From contig JACKKY010000004.1 of the NCBI GenBank assembly GCA_024236175.1, forward strand, positions 632,501 through 696,500: 64,000 nt of DNA, given 5' to 3'. Below, one piece after another: positions 25,469-33,821 of this stretch. The first letter of the stretch is position 1. Every line of letters starts with the position of its first letter. The translations under genes and the position numbers were made by a program. The notes beneath the pieces are model-generated. The model saw nothing but the letters and a program-made list of their open reading frames with translations, did not search any database and had not been told where the DNA came from. The stretch comes from Novosphingobium sp. Its GTDB lineage: Bacteria; Pseudomonadota; Alphaproteobacteria; Sphingomonadales; Sphingomonadaceae.

Positions 25469-25924
25469 TCAGTTCGCGCCGAAGCCGCTGTCGGCAACGT
25501 CGTGGTGCTCACTCCACAGGAAGCGGATCTGCCGGTCGGCGATCCGCCACGTCCCCTCGCGACGTTCATATCGATCGACGTAGCGGATGATCACGTTCAG
25601 CGAAGTCGGCCTGTCGCTATCGAGCCCCAGATGGCGCGCGGTGCAAAGGACTTGCCCGGTCGCACTGTCGCCGTCGATGTCGACGAGATGGTTGGTCATC
25701 ATATGGGCGGTGTGGCGATACATGCCGCGCATGGTGTTCGGGATCGCAACCAGTTGTTCGTGCCCGGTCAGGTCCGTGAACGGGTCGGCCGCGTCGGGAT
25801 GATAGGCCCTCAGTCGTGCGTCGGTATGGAATACGCCGCAGAACAGGTCGCTATCGCAGGCGTCGACGGCTGCCGCGTAGCGGTAGGCGAGCTGATTCAG
25901 CTCGACGATGTCGCTGTCCGCCAT
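25469..25924 (-). CDS. NTF2-like (SnoaL/LinA-type) protein
   Basis: 151 aa, the usual length of a single cone-shaped cystatin-fold domain. The N-terminal ELNQLAYRYAAAVDACDSDLFCGVFHTDARL, central YRHTAHMMTNHLVDIDGDSATGQVLCTARHLG and the end YERREGTWRIADRQIRFLWSEHH follow the SnoaL-4 pattern. Members include dehydratases, isomerases, cyclases and ring-hydroxylating dioxygenase beta subunits. Placed between a LuxE/PaaK-like enzyme (stop 3 bp upstream of this ATG) and a dioxygenase (12 bp downstream), it probably handles an intermediate of the same pathway. Confidence 0.82.
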   Translation of the reverse strand: MADSDIVELNQLAYRYAAAVDACDSDLFCGVFHTDARLRAYHPDAADPFTDLTGHEQLVAIPNTMRGMYRHTAHMMTNHLVDIDGDSATGQVLCTARHLGLDSDRPTSLNVIIRYVDRYERREGTWRIADRQIRFLWSEHHDVADSGFGAN

Positions 25925-25926
25925 CG

Positions 25927-27276
25927 TCAGGACATCCCCCGGACATAGGCATCGATCGTCCCGGCACAGCCGATCTTGTCGTCGCCCTCGAGATCCGCAT
26001 AGCGGACGATATTGTCCCTGATCGAGGGGGTTTGCGCACCGCATTCGCAAGGGCCGAAATCGATCTCCATCCGGTCGCCGGAAATCACGCCGCCCCAGCG
26101 GCCGTCCATGGACAGGTCGAAGAAGCCGGCTCGACACTGCACCTCGCCCCGGTCCATGGGCAGCAAGGCATCGGCTTCCTTGTTGAGCGGCAGGCAGACC
26201 AGCCAGGGCGGAGCATGATAGCGCCCGCCCTTGTTGCAGCGAACCTTGACCGATCCGAGCTCCTGCATGCCGTAGAGCTGGAAATTCCGGCCTTCCTCGA
26301 TGTTGAATGTCTCGCGGACGAACTCGCGGTAGTCGGGCGGCAATTGCTCGCGTTTCAGCCCGCCGCCGACATACATCATGTTTTCGGGATGGAAGTCCTT
26401 GCCGCTGTAGCCGCGCTCGCGCATCGCCGCAGCGACCTTGTAGAGGTTGCCCCACAGGCCGGTGAGGAACAGCTTCTCATCACGCACCTTGATGAGCGCG
26501 TCGACGGTAATGCCGATGGCATCGTCCAGGGCCTTCTCGCGCGCCGCGCCGGTCTGTTCATACTCGGCAATCTCTCCGGGCTTGGCCGTGCCTTCCGCAA
26601 TCGCCTTCCGGAGCGCGATCATCCGGGTGATCGAACCCACGGTGATCGGCGGAACCGGGTAGCGGAACAGGTCGCTGCCGGGCTTGCCGAACGCTTCGTG
26701 GAGTTTCTCCATGATCCTGAGATTGCGCGGCACCGCGGCGACCGGCGCCATCGAAAAGACGTGCCTGTCCTTTGCCGGACTGATGCCCGTGCCCCATGCG
26801 CAGGCGACGACCGAATCCCAGGCCGTCCATTCCAGATCGGCATCCGAAGCGATCAGCATCGCCGACTTGCCGGTGGTTCCGGACGAGCAGGAAACGGGAT
26901 GTCCCGCCTGCTCGAGCCGTTCGATCCACTCGTCAACGTCGCCGATCCCGTCGAGATCGGTATCGTCGACCGGATAGGCCGAGACCGTGCCGAGCCATTT
27001 GGTCAGCTTGTCCCACTTTTCCTCGATCAGGAAACTTTCGGGGTAGCTCTTGTAGGCGGTGTGCGGGAGCAGCAGCGGAACGATGTCCGCAAAATCGCGG
27101 ATTTCGCTCACGCCCGCTTCCTCGGCGCGGAACCTGACCAGCCTGATCCTGTCGACCCGTTCCTGCAGCCGCTCGTTCATCGCCGCGATCTGGAGATCGC
27201 GCACTTCGGAAAACGGAACCGTGTAACAATCGTCGCGGCTCTGGTACTCCAGCAGCCGGTCTACCGCCTCTCCCAT
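25927..27276 (-). CDS. LuxE/PaaK-like adenylate-forming enzyme (acyl-activating)
   Basis: 449 aa. The ATP-binding loop is SCSSGTTGKSAM, the later adenylate motif is FQLYGMQELGSV, and DFHPENMMYVGGGLKRE precedes it. This spacing matches LuxE acyl-protein synthetases and phenylacetate-CoA-ligase relatives rather than long AMP-binding enzymes. A cysteine-containing segment near the C-terminus (GPCECGAQ) may bind metal as in some PaaK relatives. It likely activates a carboxylic acid as an adenylate. ATG 27276 has a strong AAGGAGGG site. First gene of a four-gene operon with NTF2-like, dioxygenase and methyltransferase genes. Confidence 0.72.
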   Translation of the reverse strand: MGEAVDRLLEYQSRDDCYTVPFSEVRDLQIAAMNERLQERVDRIRLVRFRAEEAGVSEIRDFADIVPLLLPHTAYKSYPESFLIEEKWDKLTKWLGTVSAYPVDDTDLDGIGDVDEWIERLEQAGHPVSCSSGTTGKSAMLIASDADLEWTAWDSVVACAWGTGISPAKDRHVFSMAPVAAVPRNLRIMEKLHEAFGKPGSDLFRYPVPPITVGSITRMIALRKAIAEGTAKPGEIAEYEQTGAAREKALDDAIGITVDALIKVRDEKLFLTGLWGNLYKVAAAMRERGYSGKDFHPENMMYVGGGLKREQLPPDYREFVRETFNIEEGRNFQLYGMQELGSVKVRCNKGGRYHAPPWLVCLPLNKEADALLPMDRGEVQCRAGFFDLSMDGRWGGVISGDRMEIDFGPCECGAQTPSIRDNIVRYADLEGDDKIGCAGTIDAYVRGMS

Positions 27277-27432
27277 CGTCTGCCCTCCTTGTGGCCCACC
27301 GCCGTTCGTCGTCGTGCGAAGGAACGGTCGCGGTGAGTGCCGACAGCACCCGGGCAGTGTCTCGATTACCGGAGGGAAATCAACCTTTGTTGTGAGAGCC
27401 GGCGAATGACCGGGCGCGGACTGTGCGCCGTA

Positions 27433-28086
27433 TCAGGCGACCTGGGCGCTTCGCCCGTCATCGATTTCGATCGCCGGCACGAAAGGCTGAAGCGCGTAGG
27501 CGTGCTCGGCAAACTCGTCGAGGCGGAAGGCCTGCTGGAACACGAGACCGTGCGTGAAGCCCTTGCGCCAGCGGACGTGGCCGATCCGGACAGGCAGCCC
27601 TTCGACCTCCAGCCGCAACTGCTCGCATACCGCCAGTTGGCTGCCTGCTTCGATACAGGCGCCGTGCTGCGACAGGTTGACCAGCATGGCCTGGTGCTCC
27701 TGGCCTTTCGCAGTGACTGTCGCGGGCTTCTCCATGTGCAGGCGAACCGGCCGGCGCGGATGACGACCCGGCTCTTCGACGAACTCGCCAATGTCGATGT
27801 CACTGGAGAAACGGAAGCCGACGTGATTGTCGTGATGCCACATGCGTTCCATCGCGTAACGTCGCCCGTTTCCGAGTTCGAGGAACAAATGGGTGTCCGG
27901 CGGCGTTTCATGAAAGAGACGGACCTTGGCCCCCGTCGTGGAAATATCGCGAACGACGCCGACGTACTCGCCGCTTTCGCATAGCAGCTTGGCGGCGCGC
28001 ATCATCATCAGCGCAAAGCGCGGCGCTGTGCGCCGATCCCGATATGAGTGATCCGGTCGAGACGTTTCCGGTCCGCTGGCGCTCAT
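27433..28086 (-). CDS. Tandem PilZ-domain protein
   Basis: 217 aa from ATG 28086, which has AAGGGGTGG upstream. Two PilZ domains can be read: the first with RRTAPR (RxxxR, Arg19/Arg23) and DISTTG, the second with RRPVR and NLSQHG. Both carry the residues used to bind cyclic di-GMP, so this is probably a c-di-GMP receptor acting on motility or envelope polysaccharides. It is divergent from the Anbu operon; regulation of that operon is possible but unsupported. Confidence 0.85.
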   Translation of the reverse strand: MSASGPETSRPDHSYRDRRTAPRFALMMMRAAKLLCESGEYVGVVRDISTTGAKVRLFHETPPDTHLFLELGNGRRYAMERMWHHDNHVGFRFSSDIDIGEFVEEPGRHPRRPVRLHMEKPATVTAKGQEHQAMLVNLSQHGACIEAGSQLAVCEQLRLEVEGLPVRIGHVRWRKGFTHGLVFQQAFRLDEFAEHAYALQPFVPAIEIDDGRSAQVA

Positions 28087-28275
28087 CGTCCACCCCTTCG
28101 ATGCGTGCCGACGCACGCTAGTGCCTATGGTGTATCGATTATGAGCGGACATGGTTGATTAACGGTAAAGACCACCTGCACCGACCCGGAGGAATGCTGC
28201 AATTTCGCACCTGCAACATTGGGGTTGGCAAGCAGGCGAGCATGAGGCAACTTCCCCTCGGTCAGCGGAGTCGTA

Positions 28276-29706
28276 ATGAACGGAGCTACGAGCGAAATTT
28301 TCGACGAGATGCTCGATGAGCACGGCCAGGTACGGCCTGCCTATCGCGGCTATCTCTCTTGGCTCGACGAACAGGACGAGTCCTGGCTCCGCAAGCAGGG
28401 CGCAAAAGCGGAAAGCGTTTTCCGCCGCACGGGCATTACCTTCAACGTCTATGGCGAAGCGGCGGGCGAAGAACGACTGATCCCGTTCGACATGATCCCC
28501 CGGATCATCACCGCGACCGAATGGCGCAAATTGTCGCGCGGGATCGAACAGCGCGTCCAGGCGCTCAACGCCTTCCTGCACGATGTCTATCACCGGCAGG
28601 AAATCGTTCGCGCGGGCATCCTGCCCGAATACCTGCTGCGCGATAACGATGCCTTCCTTCAGCAGATGATCGGATTCTCGCCGCCGGGTGGCGTATATAC
28701 CCACATCGTCGGGATCGACCTCGTCCGCACCGGTCCGGACGAGTTCATGGTGCTTGAGGACAATGCGCGCACGCCGTCCGGCGTGTCCTACATGCTCGAG
28801 AACCGCGAAACGATGATGGCGATGTTCCCCGAGCTGTTCAGCCGCATGGCGGTACGCCCGGTACAGAATTACCCTCGAAGGCTGGCCCGCAGCCTGTCGG
28901 CCTGTGCGCCCGCTGCGACCAAAGATCGCCCGATTCTCGCGGTGCTTACGCCCGGAATCTACAATTCGGCCTATTTCGAGCACGCCTTCCTTGCGGACCA
29001 GATGGGAGCCGAACTGGTCGAAGCGAGCGACCTGCGAATTGTCGAAGGCCGCATCGCCATGCGGACGACACGGGGTTTCCAGCCGATCGACGTGCTGTAC
29101 CGCCGGGTGGACGACGAATTCCTCGACCCGCTCACGTTCAATCCCGACAGCCTGCTGGGCGTGCCGGGAATCATGGACATCTACCGGTCCGGGGGTATCA
29201 CCATCGCCAACGCACCGGGCACGGGCGTCGCCGACGACAAGGCGATCTACAGCTTCATGCCGGACATCGTGCGCTTCTATACGGGAGAGCAGCCCATCCT
29301 GAAGAACGTGCCGACCTGGCGCTGCTCCGAACCGGACGCCCTCGCCCATGTCCTCGACCATCTCGACGAACTCGTGGTCAAGGAAGTCCACGGATCCGGC
29401 GGCTACGGCATGCTCATCGGCCCGGCCGCGTCCAAGAAGGAACTTGCCCGCTTCACCAAGAAGCTGCGCGCGAAGCCGGAAAACTATATCGCCCAACCCA
29501 CGCTGTCGCTTTCGACAGTTCCGATCTACACAAAGGCCGGGCTGGCGCCGCGCCATGTCGACCTGCGCCCCTTCGTGCTGGTTTCGCCGAACGGCATCGA
29601 CATCACTCCCGGAGGCCTGACCCGGGTCGCGCTCCGCAAGGGCTCGCTTGTCGTGAATTCCTCCCAGGGCGGGGGAACCAAGGACAGCTGGGTGCTGGAG
29701 GACTGA
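28276..29706 (+). CDS. Circularly permuted ATP-grasp protein of the Anbu locus
   Basis: 476 aa. Family blocks include FDEMLDEHGQVRPAYRGYLSWL at the start, QRVQALNAFLHDVYHRQEIVRAGILP, EFMVLEDNARTPSGVSYMLENR, ELVVKEVHGSGGYGMLIGPAAS and GGLTRVALRKGSLVVNSSQGGG. This is the circularly permuted type 2 ATP-grasp family, predicted to make peptide or amide bonds with ATP. The gene lies 3 bp from the alpha-E gene, and the set with transglutaminase and Anbu is a known conserved neighbourhood (amidoligase analyses of ATP-grasp families). Biochemical activity is not established. Confidence 0.92.
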   Translation: MNGATSEIFDEMLDEHGQVRPAYRGYLSWLDEQDESWLRKQGAKAESVFRRTGITFNVYGEAAGEERLIPFDMIPRIITATEWRKLSRGIEQRVQALNAFLHDVYHRQEIVRAGILPEYLLRDNDAFLQQMIGFSPPGGVYTHIVGIDLVRTGPDEFMVLEDNARTPSGVSYMLENRETMMAMFPELFSRMAVRPVQNYPRRLARSLSACAPAATKDRPILAVLTPGIYNSAYFEHAFLADQMGAELVEASDLRIVEGRIAMRTTRGFQPIDVLYRRVDDEFLDPLTFNPDSLLGVPGIMDIYRSGGITIANAPGTGVADDKAIYSFMPDIVRFYTGEQPILKNVPTWRCSEPDALAHVLDHLDELVVKEVHGSGGYGMLIGPAASKKELARFTKKLRAKPENYIAQPTLSLSTVPIYTKAGLAPRHVDLRPFVLVSPNGIDITPGGLTRVALRKGSLVVNSSQGGGTKDSWVLED

Positions 29707-29709
29707 CGC

Positions 29710-30654
29710 GTGCTGGGAAGGAGTGCCAACGGAGTCTTCTGGATGTTCCGCTACCTCGAACGGGCGGAAAATACCGCACGTCTGCTCGAGGCAGGCTTCC
29801 AGCTTGCGCTGACCCGCGGGGCCAGCGTTGCCACCGAAGAATGGCGCTCCGTGCTGGTCACTATCGGGCAGGACCCCGATTTCGCAGAGAAGATCGGCGA
29901 GTATTCGGGGCCTGCGGTCACCAATTTCATCCTGCGCGACCGGGAGAATCCCGGCAGCGTGATGAACATGATCGAAAATGCCCGGACCAACGCGCGAGCC
30001 GTGCGTACCGCGATCACCCGCGAAGTCTGGGAAGCCACCAACGAAGGCTGGATGACGCTGAAGGACATGCTGGCTCGTCCGATCGGCGAAAAGAACCTCG
30101 GTGACGTGCTGGCCGCGATCCGCCAGCAGGCAACGCTGGTGCGCGGCGCGATGGAAGGCACCATGCTGCGCAACGAGATATTCAATTTCGCGCGCATGGG
30201 CACCTATATCGAGCGCAGCGACAACACCGCGCGCATCCTCGACGTCAAATACTATGTGCTGCTGCCCAGCATCAGCCTGGTCGGCTCCAGCCTCGACAAT
30301 GCGCAGTGGGAAGCGGTGCTGCGCTCGGTTGCCGGCATACGTGCCTATCGCTGGCTCAATGCGGGCCGCATGGACGCGCGCAGCATCGCCGAGTTCCTGA
30401 TACTCGACGGCCGTTTTCCGAGAAGCCTGGCTTTCTGCGGCGGGAAGCTGCGCAGCAATCTTGCCAGCCTCGCCCGCGAATACGGCGAGGAAACGCCGGC
30501 GCACGCACTGGCGCGCGAAGCCGGGGTGAGGTTGCACCAGTCCTCGATCGACGAGATAATCGAACAGGGTCTCCACGAGTTCATCACCGAGTTCATCGGC
30601 GAGACCCTGAAGATCGCAGACGCCATAGCAGAAGATTACAGGTTCACAGCCTGA
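29710..30654 (+). CDS. Alpha-E domain protein
   Basis: 314 aa from GTG 29710, 3 bp after the ATP-grasp stop. The helical alpha-E domain is recognisable from LGRSANGVFWMFRYLERAENTARLLEAGF, the repeated conserved segments NFILRDRENPGSVMNMIENARTNARAVR and IERSDNTARILDVKYY, and the C-terminal helix LHEFITEFIGETLKIADAIAEDYRF. It is always found with the ATP-grasp and transglutaminase partners and probably scaffolds the complex; its exact job is unknown. Confidence 0.92.
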   Translation: MLGRSANGVFWMFRYLERAENTARLLEAGFQLALTRGASVATEEWRSVLVTIGQDPDFAEKIGEYSGPAVTNFILRDRENPGSVMNMIENARTNARAVRTAITREVWEATNEGWMTLKDMLARPIGEKNLGDVLAAIRQQATLVRGAMEGTMLRNEIFNFARMGTYIERSDNTARILDVKYYVLLPSISLVGSSLDNAQWEAVLRSVAGIRAYRWLNAGRMDARSIAEFLILDGRFPRSLAFCGGKLRSNLASLAREYGEETPAHALAREAGVRLHQSSIDEIIEQGLHEFITEFIGETLKIADAIAEDYRFTA

Positions 30655-30666
30655 CCCGGAGCAAGG

Positions 30667-31482
30667 ATGCAGCTTTCCGTCAGTCACACAACCCGATACG
30701 AATTCTCGGAACCGGTCGTGCATGGCCTTCAGCGCCTTAGGCTGAAACCCAAATCGACTCAGGGCCAGAAGGTGCTCGACTGGAAGATGGTGCTGGAAGG
30801 CGCCGAAGAGCAAGTCGAGTACGAAGACCAGCATCACAACTCGACAACGCTTGTTTCCGTCGAGCCGGGCACCGCGACAGTGACGATAACCTGCACCGGC
30901 AAGATCGATACCGCGGACAATTCCGGGATCATCGGACGGCATTCCGGCCACATGCCGCTGTGGGCCTTCCTGTCACAGACGCCGCTGACGCGCCCCGGCC
31001 CCAAGATGCGCGCACTCGCCTCGTCGATAGATTCCAAGGAACAGGGCAAGCTCGACACGCTGCACGAACTTTCCCGCCTCGTGCTCGAGGAGGTGCGCTA
31101 CGAAATCGGCCGCACCGAAGTGGACACACCGGCCGAGGAGGCGATGGCTGCCGGCCACGGCGTCTGCCAGGATCACGCCCATATATTCATCGGCGCGGCC
31201 CGGTTGCTCGGCATTCCCGCGCGCTACGTCAGCGGCTATCTGATGATGGACGACCGCATCGACCAGGAAGCCGGGCACGGCTGGGCCGAGGCATTTGTCG
31301 ACGGCCTGGGTTGGGTCGGGTTCGATGTGTCCAACGGCATCTGCCCCGACGCCCGCTACGTTCGCGTGGCGACAGGCTGCGACTACCGCGAAGCTGCCCC
31401 GGTTACCGGCATCTCCTATGGTCCGGGGGAATCTGTGCTTGCCGTGAGTCTGGCAGTTGAACAGCACCTTTCGGAGCAGTAG
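30667..31482 (+). CDS. Transglutaminase-like cysteine peptidase of the Anbu locus
   Basis: 271 aa. The N-terminal ~110 residues are the bacterial transglutaminase-associated beta domain (VSHTTRYEFSEPV, GLQRLRLKPK). The catalytic triad is Cys167 in GHGVCQDHAHIFIGAARLLGIPARYVSGYL, His204 in GHGWAEAF and Asp220 in GFDVSNG. Members act as amide hydrolases or transferases; paired with an ATP-grasp ligase, it may cut or trim the amide product. It starts 12 bp after the alpha-E gene and precedes anbu by 27 bp. Confidence 0.93.
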   Translation: MQLSVSHTTRYEFSEPVVHGLQRLRLKPKSTQGQKVLDWKMVLEGAEEQVEYEDQHHNSTTLVSVEPGTATVTITCTGKIDTADNSGIIGRHSGHMPLWAFLSQTPLTRPGPKMRALASSIDSKEQGKLDTLHELSRLVLEEVRYEIGRTEVDTPAEEAMAAGHGVCQDHAHIFIGAARLLGIPARYVSGYLMMDDRIDQEAGHGWAEAFVDGLGWVGFDVSNGICPDARYVRVATGCDYREAAPVTGISYGPGESVLAVSLAVEQHLSEQ

Positions 31483-31509
31483 TCACAAGCAAAAGGGGAA
31501 TCAGGGCTT

Positions 31510-32256
31510 GTGACATATTGCGTTGGCATGATGCTCGATCAGGGCCTTGTCCTGATGAGCGATACGCGCACCAATTCGGGCGTCGACAACATTTCCACTT
31601 TCCGCAAGATGTACCATTGGTCCGTCCCCGGAGAGCGCATCATCTCGCTGATGTCGGCAGGCAACCTTGCCACGACCCAATCGGTCATCAGCCAGCTGGA
31701 GGAACGGAACAAGGCGCCTTCTGAACGGCAGAATTCGCTGATGGAAGCGCCGACCATGTTCCAGGTCGCTACGATCGTGGGCAATCTGTTGCAGGACACG
31801 ATCCAGGCGAGCGCCAGCCATAACGGGCAGGACGGTTCAGGCCAGTTCACGGCTTCGATGATCCTTGCCGGCCAGATCGCCGGCATGGAACCACGCCTGT
31901 TCCTGATCTATCCCGAAGGCAATTTCATCGAAGCCAGCTTCGACACACCCTTCTTCCAGATCGGCGAAACCAAATACGGACGCCCGATCATCATCCGCGC
32001 CTATGACTCCGCCATGACCTTCGAGGATGCGGTCAAGCTGCTGATGGTCAGCTTCGATTCCACGCTCAAGGCCAATCTTTCGGTCGGCATGCCCCTCGAC
32101 CTTCTGGTCATCGCCCGCGACACGTTCGAGCCGCTGCATTCGCGCCGAATCCTGGATGACGACGAATATTTCAGAGCGATCTCCTCAGGCTGGGGAGAAG
32201 CGCTCAAGAAGGCATTCGACGCACTGCCCGATTACAGGATGGAACAGCCGGACTAG
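31510..32256 (+). CDS. anbu: Anbu (ancestral beta subunit), proteasome-like peptidase
   Basis: 248 aa, starting at GTG 31510. The second codon is Thr, which becomes the N-terminal nucleophile after Met removal; Asp17 (SDTRTNSGVD) and Lys32 (FRKMYHW), counted from that Thr, complete the proteasome-type site. This is the bacterial proteasome homologue Anbu, related to HslV and 20S beta subunits. Structural work on other Anbu proteins describes an open helical or lock-washer assembly, and no protein substrate is known. The gene closes the ATP-grasp, alpha-E, transglutaminase operon. Confidence 0.93.
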   Translation: MTYCVGMMLDQGLVLMSDTRTNSGVDNISTFRKMYHWSVPGERIISLMSAGNLATTQSVISQLEERNKAPSERQNSLMEAPTMFQVATIVGNLLQDTIQASASHNGQDGSGQFTASMILAGQIAGMEPRLFLIYPEGNFIEASFDTPFFQIGETKYGRPIIIRAYDSAMTFEDAVKLLMVSFDSTLKANLSVGMPLDLLVIARDTFEPLHSRRILDDDEYFRAISSGWGEALKKAFDALPDYRMEQPD

Positions 32257-32260
32257 CGTT

Positions 32261-33712
32261 TCACCAGCGCGCCGCCCTGGTGCGCGCGGTATAGCCGATG
32301 GCACGGCGAGCCAGCTGCTTGCGCCGCTGTTCAGGCGTGACACGCGGAATTCCAGGCATCGATTCCAGATCGGCGAGCTGTATGACGCGGAAGTCCTGGA
32401 GCAGCATCTCCGCCTTTGCTCCGGAAGGAACGCCTTGCCAGCGGATCACGCAGAGCCCTGCTGCGAGGCCGGTGGTATCCAGCCAGTTCGCCACCCCCGG
32501 ATCGCTCGGCGAGATGACATAGGTGATCGATCCGTCGGGATTCGGCGCAACCTGCGAAAGGTTGAGACAGACCTGATAGAGGCTGGCATCGGGCGCGATC
32601 ATCCAGGGATCGCAAAGCTGGAAACCCGTGTAGGCGGCACCTTCGCTGCCGGTCGTCACCAGGATCGCCTCGCCGGGCTGAAGGGCGAAGTGCAATCCGG
32701 CAACATAGCCCCAGCCTTTGTTGCGCGGCCTTGGAGCCGATATGCTGTTCGGTTCGAGCCCTCCGAACCAGACTTCCGGGAATCTCGACCAGAACCCGAC
32801 GTAGTCCGGCAGATCGGCCAGCGTATGGCGGGCAATCGCATCGAGATCGAGTTGTTCGGGTTCGGCGTCGGATAGCGGAGCAACGCCTCTCTCCCGGATC
32901 GCAAGTTCGGCAGGCCGCTGGTGCCAGTCCGACAGCATGTCGCGCATGCCGAGCACCACAACGCCAGGCTTGAGGTCGATATGGTTCGGACCGTCCGCCT
33001 TCCCGCCCAGCGTGATCCGGAAACTGCCATCGGGAGCCAGCGCCAGATCCCGGTCCGTCATCAGCGCCAATGTGGCCGAGACAATCGAAGGGCGCCGGGA
33101 TTCCATGTCCATCATGGACGCGGGCTGCGTCTTGTCGGCCCGGTCCGCCTGGATCACAAGCTGCGCTGCGGGGTTGTCGCGATCGATCCGGCCGGTGACC
33201 TCGTAGCTCTTGCTGCCATCGAGACTGGCGGTGCGGTAAATGGCATCGGGGTTGTCGCCCGACGTGCCCACGCCGCCAAGCTCATGGCCGAACCAGCTGC
33301 GCGGCGTGTCGTCGGTCCCCCACAGGAACGTCGGGCTTTTCCGGTGCTTGCCGAGTTCGCCGAAAATCAGCGAGTTGGTCCATTGGCCGATCGCCCGGTC
33401 GATGGTTGCGGCGCCGTCCCTCGTCTTGCCGATGCGGCTGGCCGCCAGCATCGCTTTCAGCTCGGCCTGGACCTTGGCCAGTTCCGGATTCTTGAGCAGT
33501 TCCAGAAGCGCGCGCTCCGCGGCGAGCTGGTCCGGCGTCGCCAGAACCGGTCCGCAACTGCCGCCGACGGCGCTCCCCCAGGCCGGCGCCGCCAGAGAGG
33601 TCGAAGCCAGCACAGTGCCCATCAGCGAAAGAGCCCTTCGCCGCTCCATCGAAAAGCTGCCGCCGCCTGGCATGACCGACGAATCCGAACGAAAATCACT
33701 CGAGCGCTTCAT
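32261..33712 (-). CDS. DUF1214-like exported protein with Tat-type signal
   Basis: 483 aa. A twin-arginine leader begins at about residue 22 (MERRRALSLMGTVLAST), followed by an Ala-rich cleavage region (SLAAPAWGSAV). The mature part includes a WFGHELGGVGTSGDNPDAIYRTASLDGSKSY segment and a C-terminal GYTARTRAARW. The middle (GYVAGLHFALQPGEAILV, GAAYTGFQLCDPW, GVANWLDTTGLAAGLCVIRWQG) resembles DUF1214. The function is unknown. A GGGAG site supports ATG 33712. Convergent with anbu, 4 bp apart. Confidence 0.7.
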   Translation of the reverse strand: MKRSSDFRSDSSVMPGGGSFSMERRRALSLMGTVLASTSLAAPAWGSAVGGSCGPVLATPDQLAAERALLELLKNPELAKVQAELKAMLAASRIGKTRDGAATIDRAIGQWTNSLIFGELGKHRKSPTFLWGTDDTPRSWFGHELGGVGTSGDNPDAIYRTASLDGSKSYEVTGRIDRDNPAAQLVIQADRADKTQPASMMDMESRRPSIVSATLALMTDRDLALAPDGSFRITLGGKADGPNHIDLKPGVVVLGMRDMLSDWHQRPAELAIRERGVAPLSDAEPEQLDLDAIARHTLADLPDYVGFWSRFPEVWFGGLEPNSISAPRPRNKGWGYVAGLHFALQPGEAILVTTGSEGAAYTGFQLCDPWMIAPDASLYQVCLNLSQVAPNPDGSITYVISPSDPGVANWLDTTGLAAGLCVIRWQGVPSGAKAEMLLQDFRVIQLADLESMPGIPRVTPEQRRKQLARRAIGYTARTRAARW

Positions 33713-33821
33713 GACATTCTCCCGCGCCAGACACCCTGCTTCGTGCGGGATTGTTCGAACTGGCGAAAAATTTTTCTGTTCCTAGAGCGCCTTGGGGCCA
33801 ATAGCCAAGGGCTTGCTTCAG

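Noticed and set aside
25816..27336. A 506-codon plus-strand frame opposite the adenylating enzyme
   Set aside because: No domain; antisense to conserved adenylation motifs.
28159..30951. A 930-codon open frame on the minus strand opposite the Anbu operon
   Set aside because: It mirrors the ATP-grasp and alpha-E genes codon by codon, has no recognisable domain, and the plus strand carries well-conserved families. It is a GC-rich antisense artefact.
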